Positions 1 through 14,293 of a DNA stretch of 64,000 nucleotides are shown in pieces. The first letter of the stretch is position 1. Each line of letters starts with the position of its first letter. The notes below the pieces were generated by a model. The model was not told where the DNA came from and ran no database searches. It saw nothing but the letters and a program-made list of their open reading frames with translations. Made by a program: the position numbers and the translations under genes. Source of the DNA: Pelecanus crispus (Eukaryota > Chordata > Aves > Pelecaniformes > Pelecanidae); assembly GCF_030463565.1 (NCBI RefSeq), contig NC_134648.1, positions 46,934,346 through 46,998,345 on the forward strand. The letters run 5' to 3'.

Positions 1-3000
1 GCAGTCAGGATCACAATGTTAAAAGCTTTAGCTGCATTTAAATTTTCCATGAGCATTTGACATTACCAAAACCTGCCAATGTTAAAAAGATCAAGTATAA
101 ATTACTTTCTCATTTAAATAGCAGCAAGAACAGGAAAGAAAAGTATCTGAAGTTAAAATAAATCAGCAAGATCATGTAATACGCTGCAGAGCTACCTTAC
201 AGCTTTTTATGTTGTCCACCAGTCATTTGCTCTAGAGGGAGTCGCTAGGTACACTGCACTTCTGAGACTAAGACATTTACTTGCATGTGCAGGTCTTCGT
301 TTTGGAGCAGCTTGGGCATGCTGTGCATTCTGGCCCTTGCCAGAATCAAGCTAGCTGCTCCTAGGAAAAGTAACCATCTTCCCTTCCTCGCCCATTCCCA
401 GCAGCAGAAATAAAACAAGCTCTGTGTGGCTCATATCCTGGCTCCTCTTCCCACAGCAAGACTTAGGGTTAGATCAGGCTTCAACCTTCATGCAAGACAA
501 TTCAGTTTTGATACAGTGCTATAAAGTCTTCCACTGACCCTGTTATTCCTACTGCCCAACTCCCTTTTCCAGTTTCCAATTATTCATTGGCCTTTGTATA
601 TGCTAAACAGTTAATAGCAAAAAGCTATCAACTCAAAAAGAAGAGCGGCTTCCCAAAATTAAGACTCAAGAGTGAAAAAGAGAACAAAGGTCATATACCT
701 TGATCCCACAATGCAGACAACAAACTTAACCAAGAGTTATTAACACTTTAAGTGGCATCATTGTACATTTTATGAAGGAATTCTTTGAAGTGAGGTTTTT
801 AAGGTGGAAAAGAGTGTTGTCAGTAAATAGCTGAGCATACCAATAAAGGGTGCTCATATAGACAAGTTTCATTATATGTGAACTAAGCTTTTGCAAGACT
901 AGGAAAAAAGAGCAGAGGAGTACAGTACTTGAAGCAGTCTAAGAAGTTTGCTTTGAAAGAGGTACGGTACTGGCAGGGTTGGTTTTAGTTTTTATTGGTT
1001 TATGTGTTACATCATTATAATCATCATTATTATTCCACTCGGGATAACATTTGAATGCATTTCACCATCTTTAAGAATCCAAATTCACAGAAATAACAGG
1101 GAGAGTTGCCTCTGATTTCACCCATCAAAAGAAAAATGGCATGAGAGACTGTACGACCTGCTTAAGTACTAAGCTTCCAATTGACAAGATAGAATAAAAA
1201 TCCAAACGAGTCTGGTAATGGGTCAATTATCAGTTAAAACATGGAACTTCTAAAAATAGAGTGAAAAAACATAACAACAGGATAAAATACTTAAAGGAGT
1301 GCAGTATATGCTGTGTTCTTAAATATTTTATTATCTATCACTGCTCCTACAAAACAGATGGATGAAGGGGATACTGATTTTTTTTTCCTCCAATTCAAAT
1401 CTGTTTATGGAACAGCTCCATTTTTTTTTAATATTTAATATTCTTAGTTCAACCTCTGTGATTTACTGTGTCTTGGCATATCAAAGATTTCAGTAATATA
1501 GGACACACTCATTTGGACATGAATGAGAGTATTCCTGGGAAAACTGAAGGCTGGAAATTATCACAGAATTATGGTTTGTCTGATGTGTTAGTTTAAAAAT
1601 TGTTACTAACTGCTATATAGTATGACTCAATAGCAAAGGAGATCCATTAAGAACTTTCTTCTAAAAAAGTTGGTTTGTTGATTTGAAGGGGGAGGATGAG
1701 GAAGGAACTGCAGTCAAATTGTAACAAAATATTCCTCTGGGGTAGCCTCTAAGGGTGCCATAGGATGCTAATAATAATTCTGGAAGATCAAGAAGTTTTG
1801 AAATATTTAAAAGCTCTGCTTTTCAAAGCTTAGCTGATACCTCAAACTTTTAGCAGACTCTAAATAGCACCTGTCAACTCAAGCATAATAGAGCAGAAAA
1901 TTCCACTGGTGCAGTACACAGTACTAGCAGCGGGTAGTGCGAGTCTCCAAAACATCACAGAAGAGAATCAAGCGAACAAGGTTTCTTTCCTAAGTTGGAA
2001 TTGCACACGTGAAGAGGTCACCTAGAGATCTATGCCCAAAGTACGCTAAATAAAAACAGTAAATAGGCAGGTCCCACAAGAAGGAGGCATAATTGAGTGT
2101 GACTAATTTTTAGGTGCTCTCTGAATATTCTGCTAATTCCTTTCTGGTTTGTTTGACCTTTATTAGTTTTGTTTGTTTTGGTCTTTAAGGAGAACAAGTG
2201 TTGCAAGAACCAGCATTGCAAAGTCTCCAAACTGGTCCCAGAGGGGTACATTAGGTTGTGTGGCTTCAGAAGGAGAACAAGACACAGGATGGAGGACAGG
2301 AATAAAGTAAGGAACGATATTAGATTAATTGTCAGGGTACCCAACAGCTCAGGACAGAGTTGCGATGGCATGAGGTAGGAGCAGCAAAAGAAGTGTGAAC
2401 TACTTGGAAAGAAGGAAAAAAATGTATCTTTAATTATAACTAATTACTCATGCAATTAACATTTTTCCCCACAATTGGAGAAGTTGTTCTTCAGTAGCTC
2501 TTGGATGAAATTGCTTCTTTGGGACTAGGACTTGTTTTCTTTTTCCAATGCCCTGGCATACAACTCACTTTAGACCTCTGCTTCAATTTTCAAATCTGTA
2601 GAATCAAAAGAAGGAAATTTCACTTCCTCCATCACACAAAGTGTTGAAAAGCATTTAGATAGCAAATGTTATTAAGTCAGTATGCTTCCTCTGCAGATTA
2701 CCACCTGCAATCTGTCCACTGCCTCACCACCTTGCACTGCACCCAAATATATTAACCTGGAACAGAGTGACTGCACATCATCATTCCAGTCTGGAGGTTT
2801 TTCATGCCAGTTTTGCCTCATTAAATAACCATGCTTGAGGGTACCAACATGTTCAGTTGTTGAGGTTTTATTAAACTTCGTCTTGTTTTGTATATCTGAC
2901 ATCAATATTAAGTCGCTTATATCTATGTTGATTTTTAAATACCATTGAAGATTATCAGATCTTTATATTGGATAATTTTACTAAGTTTAGCTAGAGTGCT

Positions 3001-5880
3001 GTGCAGTTTGCATGTACTACTATAACCATTGCTATAACACTAGTCAACATTAGTTTCAAAGATACTGTTTAAGGGACATCACGTAAGCAAAACTAATTAC
3101 TCATTGTTTTACAGTCAAATGTTAATCTTATATCAAATAAAGCAGAAAACATTAAATGTTTTTAAAGGTTCAATACTGCCCCAAGTTATTCTGTAGAAAC
3201 TGTAACTATGAATAATTTAAATTAAAATTAATGTTTAATTATTTCTGCCAGTGAAACAGCAAAAAACTTATGCCAGCCCGTCTTTCTTCCCTGAAACTGT
3301 TTCATCATAGACTACCAATATTTACAAATTTGTTTGTCATAAAAAGAGCATATGAGCACTGATTTAATTGCTGAAAGACACTATGTTCACATATGCTCTG
3401 GACCAAATCTGAGCTATTTTTCAACAGAGACTATCACCGTCAGTTTTCCATAGCATCCACACACAGAAAATGCCAAAGTCTACTCTTCTTTAGACAAAGC
3501 CAATGGAAATTTTCTGCTCCAAAGGGGCCTCACATTCACTTAAGCTCTCATATTTTCTCTAACCAGCTCAGTATTCCTTTCTCTGTTCACTTTTCTCCCT
3601 TGAGCTCATCTGAACTGCCCCACAGGTAAGAGGAATAGAAATGCCACTGACAAGGCTGCAGCAGAACCTGGGTGACTGCCAGAAAGCTCTTGCAGGAAGG
3701 GGAGAACACCACAGGCCAGCACAGCGCAAAGTTAATTGATAGCTCAGATACACAGTCCTCATCACAGACAAGGGAGTGGACAGGTTTCTCCCTACATCAG
3801 CAGACTGGAAATAGAAGAGAGGAAGGAAACAAAGCCCTCTACAACTAGGTAGAAGGCTACAACGGTGCTCCTGCTGTACTCTTTCAGCAGTCCACAAAGT
3901 CAGGGATTTAATTCAAGTTCCTCAAGTTAATCACAGCTGGGAAAGCCAAAACAGGACTAGAGGAAGGACATGAACAGCCATTATGAAGTACTCCATATGT
4001 TGACACAAGAGAAACTGCTCCACAATACCTAATGTGCCATCAAATTTCTTCTCCTGGATGTGTTAGATGATATACACAACATACAAGCAAGAGAATGACA
4101 GACTGAGGATCTTCACACATTAGATGAGCCACAATTTGACTTTCGATGAGGAAAACGAAAACTCTTAAGTGTTACATGTTTTCATTGATTATTTTTCATG
4201 TCCCTTTCTCCTCTGTGAAAGGTAGTGAAGAATTTTATTGCTTCCAATTCCATTCCTTTTTCAGCTTGACAACAGCTTTTACTACCAGATACTCTTTTTA
4301 AGAGGTTGTTTCTACTTTGCACTGTGAATTTCACTAAACAAAAGAAATCTTAAGTATGTCCTTGTAGGCGCTTACTTATCTTTACAACACTAATTGAGAA
4401 TATATGCATAGAACCAGCACAGAAAAACAGATTACTTCTATAAAAAAACATGTTGCTATATTCTTGCAAATACCAAAACTCTCCCTCCATAAATGAATCC
4501 CAGTGGCTGTGCAGAAAGACACAGATTACCAAGAAAACATCAGAAAGGAGCTCTCTGCATGAACACGTGCAAAGGCATTGCTCATCTCCTGCATTCATAG
4601 CTGCTCAGCAGATGCCTAGCCTGGGGCACTAGGCTGCTATTCTTCAGCTGTAGGAAGTACAGGCAGAGAGGACCTACTACTAAAACAGCCAAAACCCACT
4701 TTTCAGACCTAGCCACACTAGCTCTGCTTGGTGACATGTATTTGTTTGCTTCAGACCTGTCCCTCCCTCTTTTATGCAGTTTGCTTCCCTACACCCTGTA
4801 CCCCACCTTCCCCCCCCATCAGTCTTTGGCACAGCAGATTGCTTACTCACCTTGTGAGTAACCTAGGTTTGGGTTTTTTTATTTTTTATAAGTGAGCAAA
4901 TACCCTCCCTCCACATTCAGGAGATGAATTTGATGCTTGTGTGTCATAGGCTCCCTCTTGCTCTGTCATATGAGGATGGTCTGACTTCAGCAGCAGTATC
5001 TGGCTACATCCAGGATTCAGGGGAACCAAGCAAGTAAGCTACATTGCCCAGTCTTAGCAGTAACTGTTCCTTGCCTCAGTAACAAGCAAATGTACCTGCT
5101 TATATTTGCTAAGACCTGATGAAAAAACCCAGCCTGCTGAAGCTGTCAGAAGTATTAGAGAGCAGGTAACTATTATTTTGTCCCTCCTGATCCCAAAGCC
5201 CATTTTCCACCCCTTCCCAACAGCCTAGATCTGTAAAAAGAGCAAGCAGGGTCATTCAGTGGTTTGGTCACCCTTTGCTCTTGCAAGAGGTGTTTCCCTG
5301 TCTGTTCTATAAAGAAAGGAGAGAGACCAGATAGATGTCCTGCCCAACCTGCACTGCAGGTCTGGCCATAACAATTCCAAGCTGAAGGAAGCTCAAGTTT
5401 CTTCTCTCCCACCCACGTGCTTTCCTGAAATTTAAATTTCCCCATGGATTTGGTCTCAAAGAATAGGGACATAATGCAAATTCAGGTTTGTAAGCACAAA
5501 AGGTATGAGCTCCCTAGCATATAGCTCAAGTTTTCAGGAAGCTTTGATTGATGTGCATAGAAAGGTACATGCAGATAGGCTTTGCGTATTTTCTAAGATA
5601 CTTCTGCTCTTTCCTTATAGGATAAAGCACACAAGAATGCAGATCAGTAGAACATACATTACCTGGCTATAACATCCTCCCATTCTGCTCACCTTAACTT
5701 GGAAGATGCAGTGGCATCTGTGACAGCAATATTTAGAAAGACAGAATTCTCTTCTATCACTAGATCTATGAACTAGGACAGGGGGCAGGTTTCCATCTTC
5801 ATTTTCTTTCATCTCAATTCATTAAGTGGAGATTAACTGAATCACCAAAAGCCACCTCTGACCATTATCTCCCAGGAGGG

Positions 5881-5930
5881 AGAGTCTGTATATCTTCTGA
5901 TATCTTCTTGAGAGTCTGATATCTTCTTGG
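5881..5930. repeat. Short imperfect tandem repeat
   Basis: GATATCTTCTTG occurs at 5899 and 5918 with period 19, and a related TATATCTTCTGA unit precedes it. AGAGTCTG flanks both at 5881 and 5911. Confidence 0.65.
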
Positions 5931-7951
5931 CTCCCAAGCCAGAGGTTGTAGCATTGCATTTAACAGAATTTGAGAAATCCTTCTAATGTTACTTTGCACA
6001 ATTGCTCTTGCCTCTCTTCATTTCTGGAGTCCCATGGAAAATCTTGCTGAGATATCATATGTAAAAATTCTACTTTGCTGTTATTCATTTAAACCTGCTG
6101 CTGGATAGGCCTTATACTCAGCAGTGGATGATTATTGCTTATACATATTCATAATATTCAGAACTTTATATCTCTTTCCTGTATCTACCACACTGAAGAC
6201 CTCTATGCTGTTTAAACTTTTCTCATGAGAAGAGTGGGCTCGAACTGTGTGATGGATGAGATACAGTTTCAGAAAACAGCATAAAGATAACCTGAGATTT
6301 TCTGTTTGCTTCTTTCCTACCATTCCCTAGTACTTTTATTGTTGTTGTTATTATTTTGTTATCATGAAGCCCTGAACTGACTCTTCATAGTGCAAAGAAC
6401 GGTGATGCCAAGGTCGTTCCTGGGAAGTAATAGATAACAGAAAGCTCCTGACCCATGCACAGAAAGTGATGATAACAGAAAGCCTGAGACTTTTGACAGT
6501 CACCTTTCATCTGACTGCTTTGAAAATCTTGTGCTGTTGGTAAGTTTTGCCACATCACTACTCAGCTCCCAGGATTATATATGAGCACGATGAAATGATT
6601 ATGTCCATGCACTGATCTTTCCTAGGCTCTACTTATATTCTCCTCTACATTGTTAAACATGTCTCTTTATTTCTCCCTTTTCCTTCCTCTTTGTTAGTTA
6701 CTTTCTTTAAGGCTCTTAAATAATCTAAAGATACCATAGAACAAAAGAGAAAGTTTTCTCACAGATTAAGAGCTGACAAAAAACCAGGCAAAGGACTGGA
6801 ATACATGGCTGGAGCCTTCTGTTGCAAGTATCTGGATGTCTTCCGAGTTCTGTGCTTTCAGCAGTTTGCTTTCTTAGTTCCAGCCCTTCACTCAAAAGCA
6901 TGCCCAAACAATCCAACCCACCCAAGCTTTCTGCTGTGCTTCCTTTCTTATTCTTTCTGTGACCCCTCTTTAAGTGTCGTCTCTGTTAATTTCCTCTGAT
7001 TTTTTTTTTTCCCCTAGCTGCTGATATTTTTCTACTCTTTTTGTCTTTTTCCTTCCCTCCTGAAATGCAGAGCAATCATTTCCTTTGCATTTCCATTACC
7101 AATCACAATGGAATAATCATCAAAACTAAATTATCTGTATTGCCCTGCCTGATGAGTACACACTTGAACCATTGCTAGTCAGGGGAAGCATAGTAACAGT
7201 AGAGCAATTTTCCTAGCAACAACTATATAAAAGCAACAACATTCATAGAGTACAGCTTCCTTTTATTTTCACATTTAAAAAATTGTTTGTTCACTTCTAC
7301 CTAACCCTATTATGCCATGCTCTGTCATTGATCTTTTTTAGGAATCACTGGAGTATTATAAGTAATTTGGAGTATCCGTTCAACTAACAACTGAAAATCC
7401 TTAAACAACATTGAAAGAAAGTTGTCTTCTGTGGCATACTAACATCAAATTTCTGCTTCACAGTGAAGAGGAATATAACAGAAAGGATAATTTGTAGCAG
7501 GCAATAATATTCAACCCAAACATATGAAGACAGCTTTTATAAAGGCCTCAGGAAGCCCTGAAGCAGTTCATTAATAATACAGTTTTCACAGTTTGGAATA
7601 GAATAACTACATTTTACTTGGAATATTCCTCTCAGATTTGCAATTCATGAGACACTAAACACCTTAACTGACACCACACACTTCTATTCTAGTGTGTTTG
7701 TTCCCATCTGGGTATTGCAGAGATTGTAACTTCTAGAAAAACTTGCCTCAGGGTTTCCAACTGAAGGTCCTGTTTTCAATGCTGATAAGCTTCCTGAGCT
7801 CTAAGAGTCTGGACTAAAATTCCTGTACCAAGTGTGTGCCTTGGAATAGCATATGGAAATTTCAATTAAAACCATTCCTTCATTCTGAGACGGAACCAGT
7901 AGAGAAAAAGTAGTGCCCCAATTAACTTGAATGCTTTTCTCCCTTTTGCTG

Positions 7952-7968
7952 AAAAAAAAAAAAAAAAA
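7952..7968 (+). repeat. A17 homopolymer
   Basis: Seventeen consecutive A. No retrotransposed sequence could be recognised immediately upstream. Confidence 0.9.
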
Positions 7969-10053
7969 TTATAGCCCTTCCCTTGCCTTGAAGAAAGAAA
8001 TCTCTCCAGAAGATGTTCCTCTTATTTACAGTTGTACATTTTGCCATAAAGATCTGCCAAGAACATAACTTGTGCATCAGCATGTGCCATCTTCACAGAG
8101 CAACATGCCATCCCTTTGAAGGAAGTAAGTCTCTCAGAAATGGGAGAACTGTACTTTTCTTGCAACTTGTATTCCAACTAATAGGAGTTCCTGTGGTGTC
8201 TAGCATGAAAAATAAGAGAAAATAAGCCTTCTTATGTCTGGTAGCCAGGTTGTAGTAAGGGTACATATGACCAGTTTGATTATATCTGTATTAAATTAAG
8301 AACTATGAACAATATGAACAAGAGAAGTGGAATCAAGAAAAATATGGAGACATGATGAAACAGAGATACTGCCTTTGCTTAATTATACTCCCACTGTCCC
8401 AGGCCCAACAATTTCCGGATCAGGGATTTTATGGTTTCCGTGCACTTTGTAAGTCTACAAATTCCTCTTCCAATAATTTGTCTCATATCTCCTTAAAAAG
8501 TAATGTGTCCTTGAAAGCCTCCAGGTCCACATGAAGAATAACAGCTATTCCAGCAAGTTTTCAGTTCTAGACATGTGTTCAAGATTCTGGATGCCGCTCA
8601 AAGTCTCCAGTATAGTAATGCATGACAGATTTTCTTTGCATTGTTTGTAATCTAGGAAAACACAAGGCCGGTATGTCAGCAGAACACTAAGACTGTAACA
8701 TCAACTAAACAGATCTCAAAAAATGCTAGGATTCATATCGTCAGTGCAACAGAAGTTCATCACCTCTTATTTTAAATCTGATTTCACTACAAATGATGAA
8801 TCACAGTAAGTGTGTTATGGTTGTCTGCAGAACTTTTCTCTCTTTTTTTTTTTTTAAGCAGAAACTGAAAAATGCACACTGAATACTGTAACTGTGCTCA
8901 CAAAGAGATAAATTGGTTCTATGGTTAAAGTAATTCAGCTTCTGAAGTGTCTATCCCTGCCTCTGTCACAGATAGTCCAGGCAAACCTTAAGCTGCTGAA
9001 GCGTTGCTCCTCATTTTCTAATTTTTCTAATCTATAGTATTTACAATACTGAAGACTTTCCTGAAATTGCTGATTGTCACAGAAATGAAACATCTTGCAT
9101 CTGGTTTACACAAAAAATTTGTTTCATTTCTGGTTCATTGTGTGTCACTGTCAGCTTCCTTGAAAATTCTATCCTGGGTGTTTTCATAATCCTACTGGGA
9201 ATCCTTGAGTGAACAACTGCCATCCCTGGTGCAGTCTCACTTATCATGCACTGCAGGAAGTTTAGTCCCACTACAAAATAGCCCTAGACTTTGATAGGAG
9301 CCAGAATAAGTGCGTATAGGCTAGGATGTTCAGATGCATTGAATATGGTAAGGACATACAGAACTTTCTTTGATTATTTTTTTCCAGAAGGCCTTTCAAA
9401 TGAAAGATTAAGAATACACTGACTAATTTATAATTCTATTTACAGTAATAAACAGGTGTTCTGAGTCTCACAAGAATTAGATCACTGTCTCTGTGGTGCT
9501 AAAAACTTTATCTTTAAAGCCTTTCCTGGGTATTACACTATTTAACCTAGATTAAAATGCAAGAAAAGGCTACTAAAATCACCCGTTACACTAAAACACT
9601 TTCAAGTCCACTCCTTGCAGGAGAGAGATATGGGGAAACACAATAAATGAGCTCTACAGTAGTCAGATAAAAGGAAAACAAGTCAATATAATCAACTAAA
9701 GCTGAAAGACAGCATTTAGACTACAAGCAAATGTGTTAAGTCTAAAAGTTGTGGTACTTAGGAAGAATACTGTGTCTAGCTAAGTACATAAAGAAAAAAA
9801 GCTCAGAATAAAGAAAAAGTAACTAAATACATCATTTTAATTATCAATTTTTTTTCTTTTTTTTTATTTAGGAGAAATGCTTTGGCCATATGGAATATAT
9901 AAAGTCTAATATTACTAGGAGAAAGCAGAAAGGGATAAAACAAGTTAAAATTTAATTGCAAGATCTGGAAAAGTATAACCTTTCAGAGAATAAAAAAATC
10001 CATTCAGATTAAGTAATTAGCTTTTGTTTACTTTTCTTTGGAACAAACTGTGA

Positions 10054-10071
10054 TTTTTTTTTTTTTTTTTT
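10054..10071 (+). repeat. T18 homopolymer
   Basis: Eighteen consecutive T in AT-rich intergenic DNA. Confidence 0.9.
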
Positions 10072-10462
10072 AAACACATCAAAATAAATCTGGAATAATA
10101 TTTGCTTTTTTGACTTTTGAAAGTACTCTGACAAAAGATGTACTCATGTTAAAGATAGCAACAGGAATTTAATAGTTGTTACACTTAGATTGAAGCCTTG
10201 ATTGAAATACATCACCCCTGGGTTCAATCTCATTCAACCCCAATTCACACATGTTACATTCCATTGCTTATCAGCAGGAAGTCCTGTGAATATAGATACA
10301 ATCAACTTTGCTAAGAAAAGTGAAAATTTATCCTTTCTATGCAAGAAGGCAGGAACCATCCCAACCAGCCTAAAAGACTCTGAAAATAGGCCCCCCCAAA
10401 AAAGCACAAGGAACAAACAGTGGTTTGGGCTCTGAGAAAGCTCCATCTGCAAGGACAGAGGA

Positions 10463-10511
10463 CTCTATGTATCCAGAATCTATCCAAGCATAGATTCTTG
10501 GATACGTAGAG
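10463..10511. repeat. Near-perfect inverted repeat (hairpin, 21-bp stem)
   Basis: Arms at 10463-10483 and 10490-10511 pair over 21 base pairs, with one G.U-type mismatch and a single bulged T, around a six-base loop CCAAGC. Flanking bases do not extend the stem. It could form a cruciform or, if transcribed, a miRNA-like foldback. It could also be the remains of a small palindromic element. Confidence 0.75.
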
Positions 10512-10817
10512 GAGAGTGTTTTCCCACATACAGAAAAGAGACCATTTTCTACATGTTCTCTTAGCATAGTCTTAATTTCGTCATTTCTCCACTAGTTTCG
10601 TTCTCCCTTCTTCCTTTGAAGGATTTATTTTGGTTCTGCCAAGACAGGAAGAAGTGTCCTTGTAATGGAGTAAGATCATGAACGAATCACAATAATTATG
10701 TTTCTGGGGGAGGAAGGAGAGCAGGGGGGCGACCTCAGTCCAACAACTGTTGAAGGAAATTGTAGTTTTGTTGGATTTAGTTTTGTGATTTTCCAATATA
10801 CTAGCTTTTTGGAAAAG

Positions 10818-10833
10818 AAAAAAAAAAAAAAAA
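10818..10833 (+). repeat. A16 homopolymer
   Basis: Sixteen consecutive A after GGAAAAG. No recognisable retrocopy lies beside it. Confidence 0.9.
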
Positions 10834-13800
10834 GAGATTACAGGATAACTAGCAATATGCAATTAAGTTTTCATTAATGTCATTAATGCTATGGTGTCCA
10901 GGTTACATATTGCTGTCTTTGCTTAATCTGACTAGCAGCAAGTGTGCCATGGGTAAGCACACAACAGGAAATCCATTTAAATAAACACACATCCAAGAGA
11001 CTTCTGCCTCATATGATACAATATGACTGTCAGTTGCTATGATAAAAAGTCTTTTTTCCTTATTATATTAACTTTTTCATGTATGCCTCATTATTTCTTC
11101 AAGCTAGTTACTCAGTGGAAGAGTTGGATTCTATTTAAGGCTATGGAAAAGGTCACAGACAAAAGGGAGCTTGAGTCTCTGTTTGCTATTTTAAAAGAAA
11201 ACTACCACACTAGTGTTAATATTTGCTTTCACTTACAGCAGGTACACTTTGGTTATCTGAATAGCAAATCATGGTGGGCAGTGTGAATGAAAAAGTACTG
11301 AGGAGAAGTTATTGATCTTGGAAGAAGGATGTAGACATGTAATGACCAATTTTTTTTCAACAGAAATTTCTGAAATATTTGGGGTTTTGTTGTTATTGTT
11401 AAAAGCTATTGAAAGACTTATCAGCTACCCAATGCAGAAAAGAGAAATGGTATTTTCTTGTACCTGATATCCAGAGAAGTAAAATAAGTAATCAGAACAT
11501 GCAAGTTAAAAGAAAAAGCTATAATAATTGAAACTGAACACAAAGTAAACAATGACTGTAAGCAAAACATCTCTTTCAATTAAAAAAAAAAAATCACATG
11601 GGCACAGGACAAGAATGACTTCTAGGTTTGGTCAGCTGGTTGATTACTTTTGGTGGGGGGAGTGAAAACATTGTGAGAATTTTGGCTGCAGTTTCACAAT
11701 TAGCCTTAATTCACCAGACAGACAGTCATTTTTAAATGTAAATATTACCACTGCTTTCAAGGGATGGTGCCAAACCAGGTTTTCTAACAGATAATAAAGG
11801 TCAGGATTTGAGGTTTGCTGCCTGAACCCATTTATAACATTTACTATAGCTGTTCAAATAAACGATGCATTTTATATTGTGAAAAATTATTTGTTGAGAG
11901 GCAGTATTTCATAGCTTGTGGAAGTGTTTGTCATTTACATATGAGAGTTTGCACAGACTGTAGAGAGGGCTCAGGCAGGTCAGGATCTTCCAAATTAGGC
12001 ACTGACAGACGTGAGTGTTACTTACATCGCCTGCTCTGCCTTGACACCTGTCTTAGTTGCCAGAAGTGAACAACGCAACATATCCCTTCCAGCATGAGAC
12101 TACCTCTTCCCCCAAAATCATTCATCCTTTTCCCATCTTGCCCATCTCAGCTGTAAGTGGGAGCCAACAGAGAACTGAAGCACAGGAAGACCAAGACTTT
12201 CCCTGCCTCCAATTACCTAACTTAAGCACTACAACATATATGACCTAAACTAGCTGAATGGTAGATGAGTGGTGAAGTTCAAGATGAGAACCACCATCCA
12301 TCCCTTCTGCAGAAAGGTTGTAAGCATAACAAAGAGTGCTCTGAAGGAATACGCAAAGACCCTACTAAAAATGCAATTTTGCTCCAGCTAGCAGCAGAAT
12401 GGCAGGAAATTGCATCTTTGAAAGGTTGATACAGGACGGCATTTCTTCCTGCACAGCTTTGATGCCAATATGCCAATGCTGTATATTTGACAGTAGCCTG
12501 CTCCAGCCTCTGCATCTGTGAGAGCCAGGGCATGAAACAGCATTTAAGACAGCATTTGCTTAGAATTTTAAAGTAATATTAAAGGTTTCATAGATGCTAT
12601 GGTATTAAAGTATGACTCAGTAATTAGTTTCTGTCCAACCTAAGAATGCATTTAAACCGAAGTTACTTATATAAAAATGGAATCCTAATTCATATTAGAT
12701 TCTGCCTTTAGACATATTGTCTAAACACGGAAATGATGCTTCACACATCCCAGAGCATCAGGAATGTTAAGAAAGCTTGTGATATCTAAAGATTGCAAGC
12801 CATGGTCTCCTGATGGGATTTATGTAGGTGTTTTGTTTTCTTTAAACTAGATTAACTTCTTTGTTGCTTTTTTAAGCTTTTAAATATCTGTAAACAACAG
12901 CTTTGTTCAGCTGTTCACTGCAGACTGATTTATTCAGTCCAATTACTTCTTTTCTTATGTGATATGAAAGGGTTATTCACAAGTTCAATTCTACTGGATG
13001 ACTGATCTAAATATACCTGCCTCTCCAGTCCATTTTACAAACTGAATGAACAGATAAACAACATAATTCACTTTCACAAAGATACTGTCTTTAAGAAAAT
13101 TGTACAGTTCAGTCCACAGAATCAGTAAATTAAGTTGTGCTAAGTGATTAAAAAGCACATAGATGTTTTTGAACTCTGCAGTGATTGAGAACACAAAAGG
13201 CAGTTAACAAGAGTTTCAGACCAGAACTACAAAAAAACAGGGAACAACGTGATATGGGGTGGTAGAGGAAAATTAGAGGAGTTCAGGATTGTGTCAGAGG
13301 CTTCTTCCAGTGACTCATTTGGATAGAAGAGAATAGAGTTTCTCTGTACGACTTATGAGTCCCTCTGATTTCACCTGGAACAGAGAACATTTTCTGTAAC
13401 CTGCCCAGAATGCCTTTGTCCACAGGATTGCACCCAGTTTCCTTGCCCCATGGCTTCCCTCAGAAGCACATCATCAAAACGTACCTTACCCACTCAGCAG
13501 AGTACTCTGGGGAGCAGGGCAAGGATAAGGAGAAAGCATCCATGCCCAAAGAGAGCAAATAAAGTGGCAGTCACCATGTCCTCTCAAACAGGAACTCAGA
13601 AGAAAACCAAGTTTCTGTACTGCCCCTTACTTTCTCCATTCCTGTCAACACATATATTTTGAATTGACTGTTTTCACAAGGCATCATTTTTACTATGCAC
13701 ATACTCACGTAGGCAAAATGTGCAGGACATAGCCACAGAGAGGAAGAAGGAGCAAACACAAAGGGAGAAACATCTTCCCATATTTCTCAGTGTCTTCTCT

Positions 13801-14231
13801 TCATTTGCCATTATAACAATGAAAGAGTTCCTATTAAGCCACTGTAAGCATCACTGGTTTGAAACATTTCAGAATGATCTAGTAGGTCAGGGATGAGAAT
13901 AATCTATATCCAAGATTCGCAGTACAATAGCTTATACAATTTTGCTTCTTTTAATAGCTCACAATACATTTTATCATCTTACTTTTTCTTCAGCCTATGA
14001 ATATTTCCAAAACAAATTTTAGCTTCCTTAGTGTAGTGCTGCTTTTTTTATTGTTTTAATTTCAATTTTCTCCCTTGCACTAAGATCCCATCACAGAGAT
14101 TACATAGCCATTCATATTCTGAGTAGGGCTGAACAGTTACTGGACAAATCCCAAACCACCTTACTGTCTGGGAACTGAGCAAAGGAGTTTTCACCTATTT
14201 GCAAGACACGCATTTTTGGCTTGGAATTACT

Positions 14232-14293
14232 GATGCTGAGAAAGCATCATAAGATGAGAAAGCATATCAGTAAGACCAGAAAGCACATAATGC
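14232..14293. repeat. Three diverged 21-bp tandem units
   Basis: Units begin at 14232, 14253 and 14274. Each carries AGAAAGCA at the same offset after GATG/GACC starts (GATGCTGAGAAAGCATCAT, GATGAGAAAGCATATCAG, GACCAGAAAGCACATAATG). Two of the units differ by small internal indels. Confidence 0.55.

Noticed and set aside
1545-1590. TCACAGAATTATGGTTT, resembling a reversed CR1 terminus
   Set aside because: Only the terminal words match. The rest of the expected CR1 3' sequence is absent.
5427-5440. Perfect 14-bp palindrome GAAATTTAAATTTC
   Set aside because: A-T-rich palindromes of this size arise easily by chance and nothing around it suggests function.
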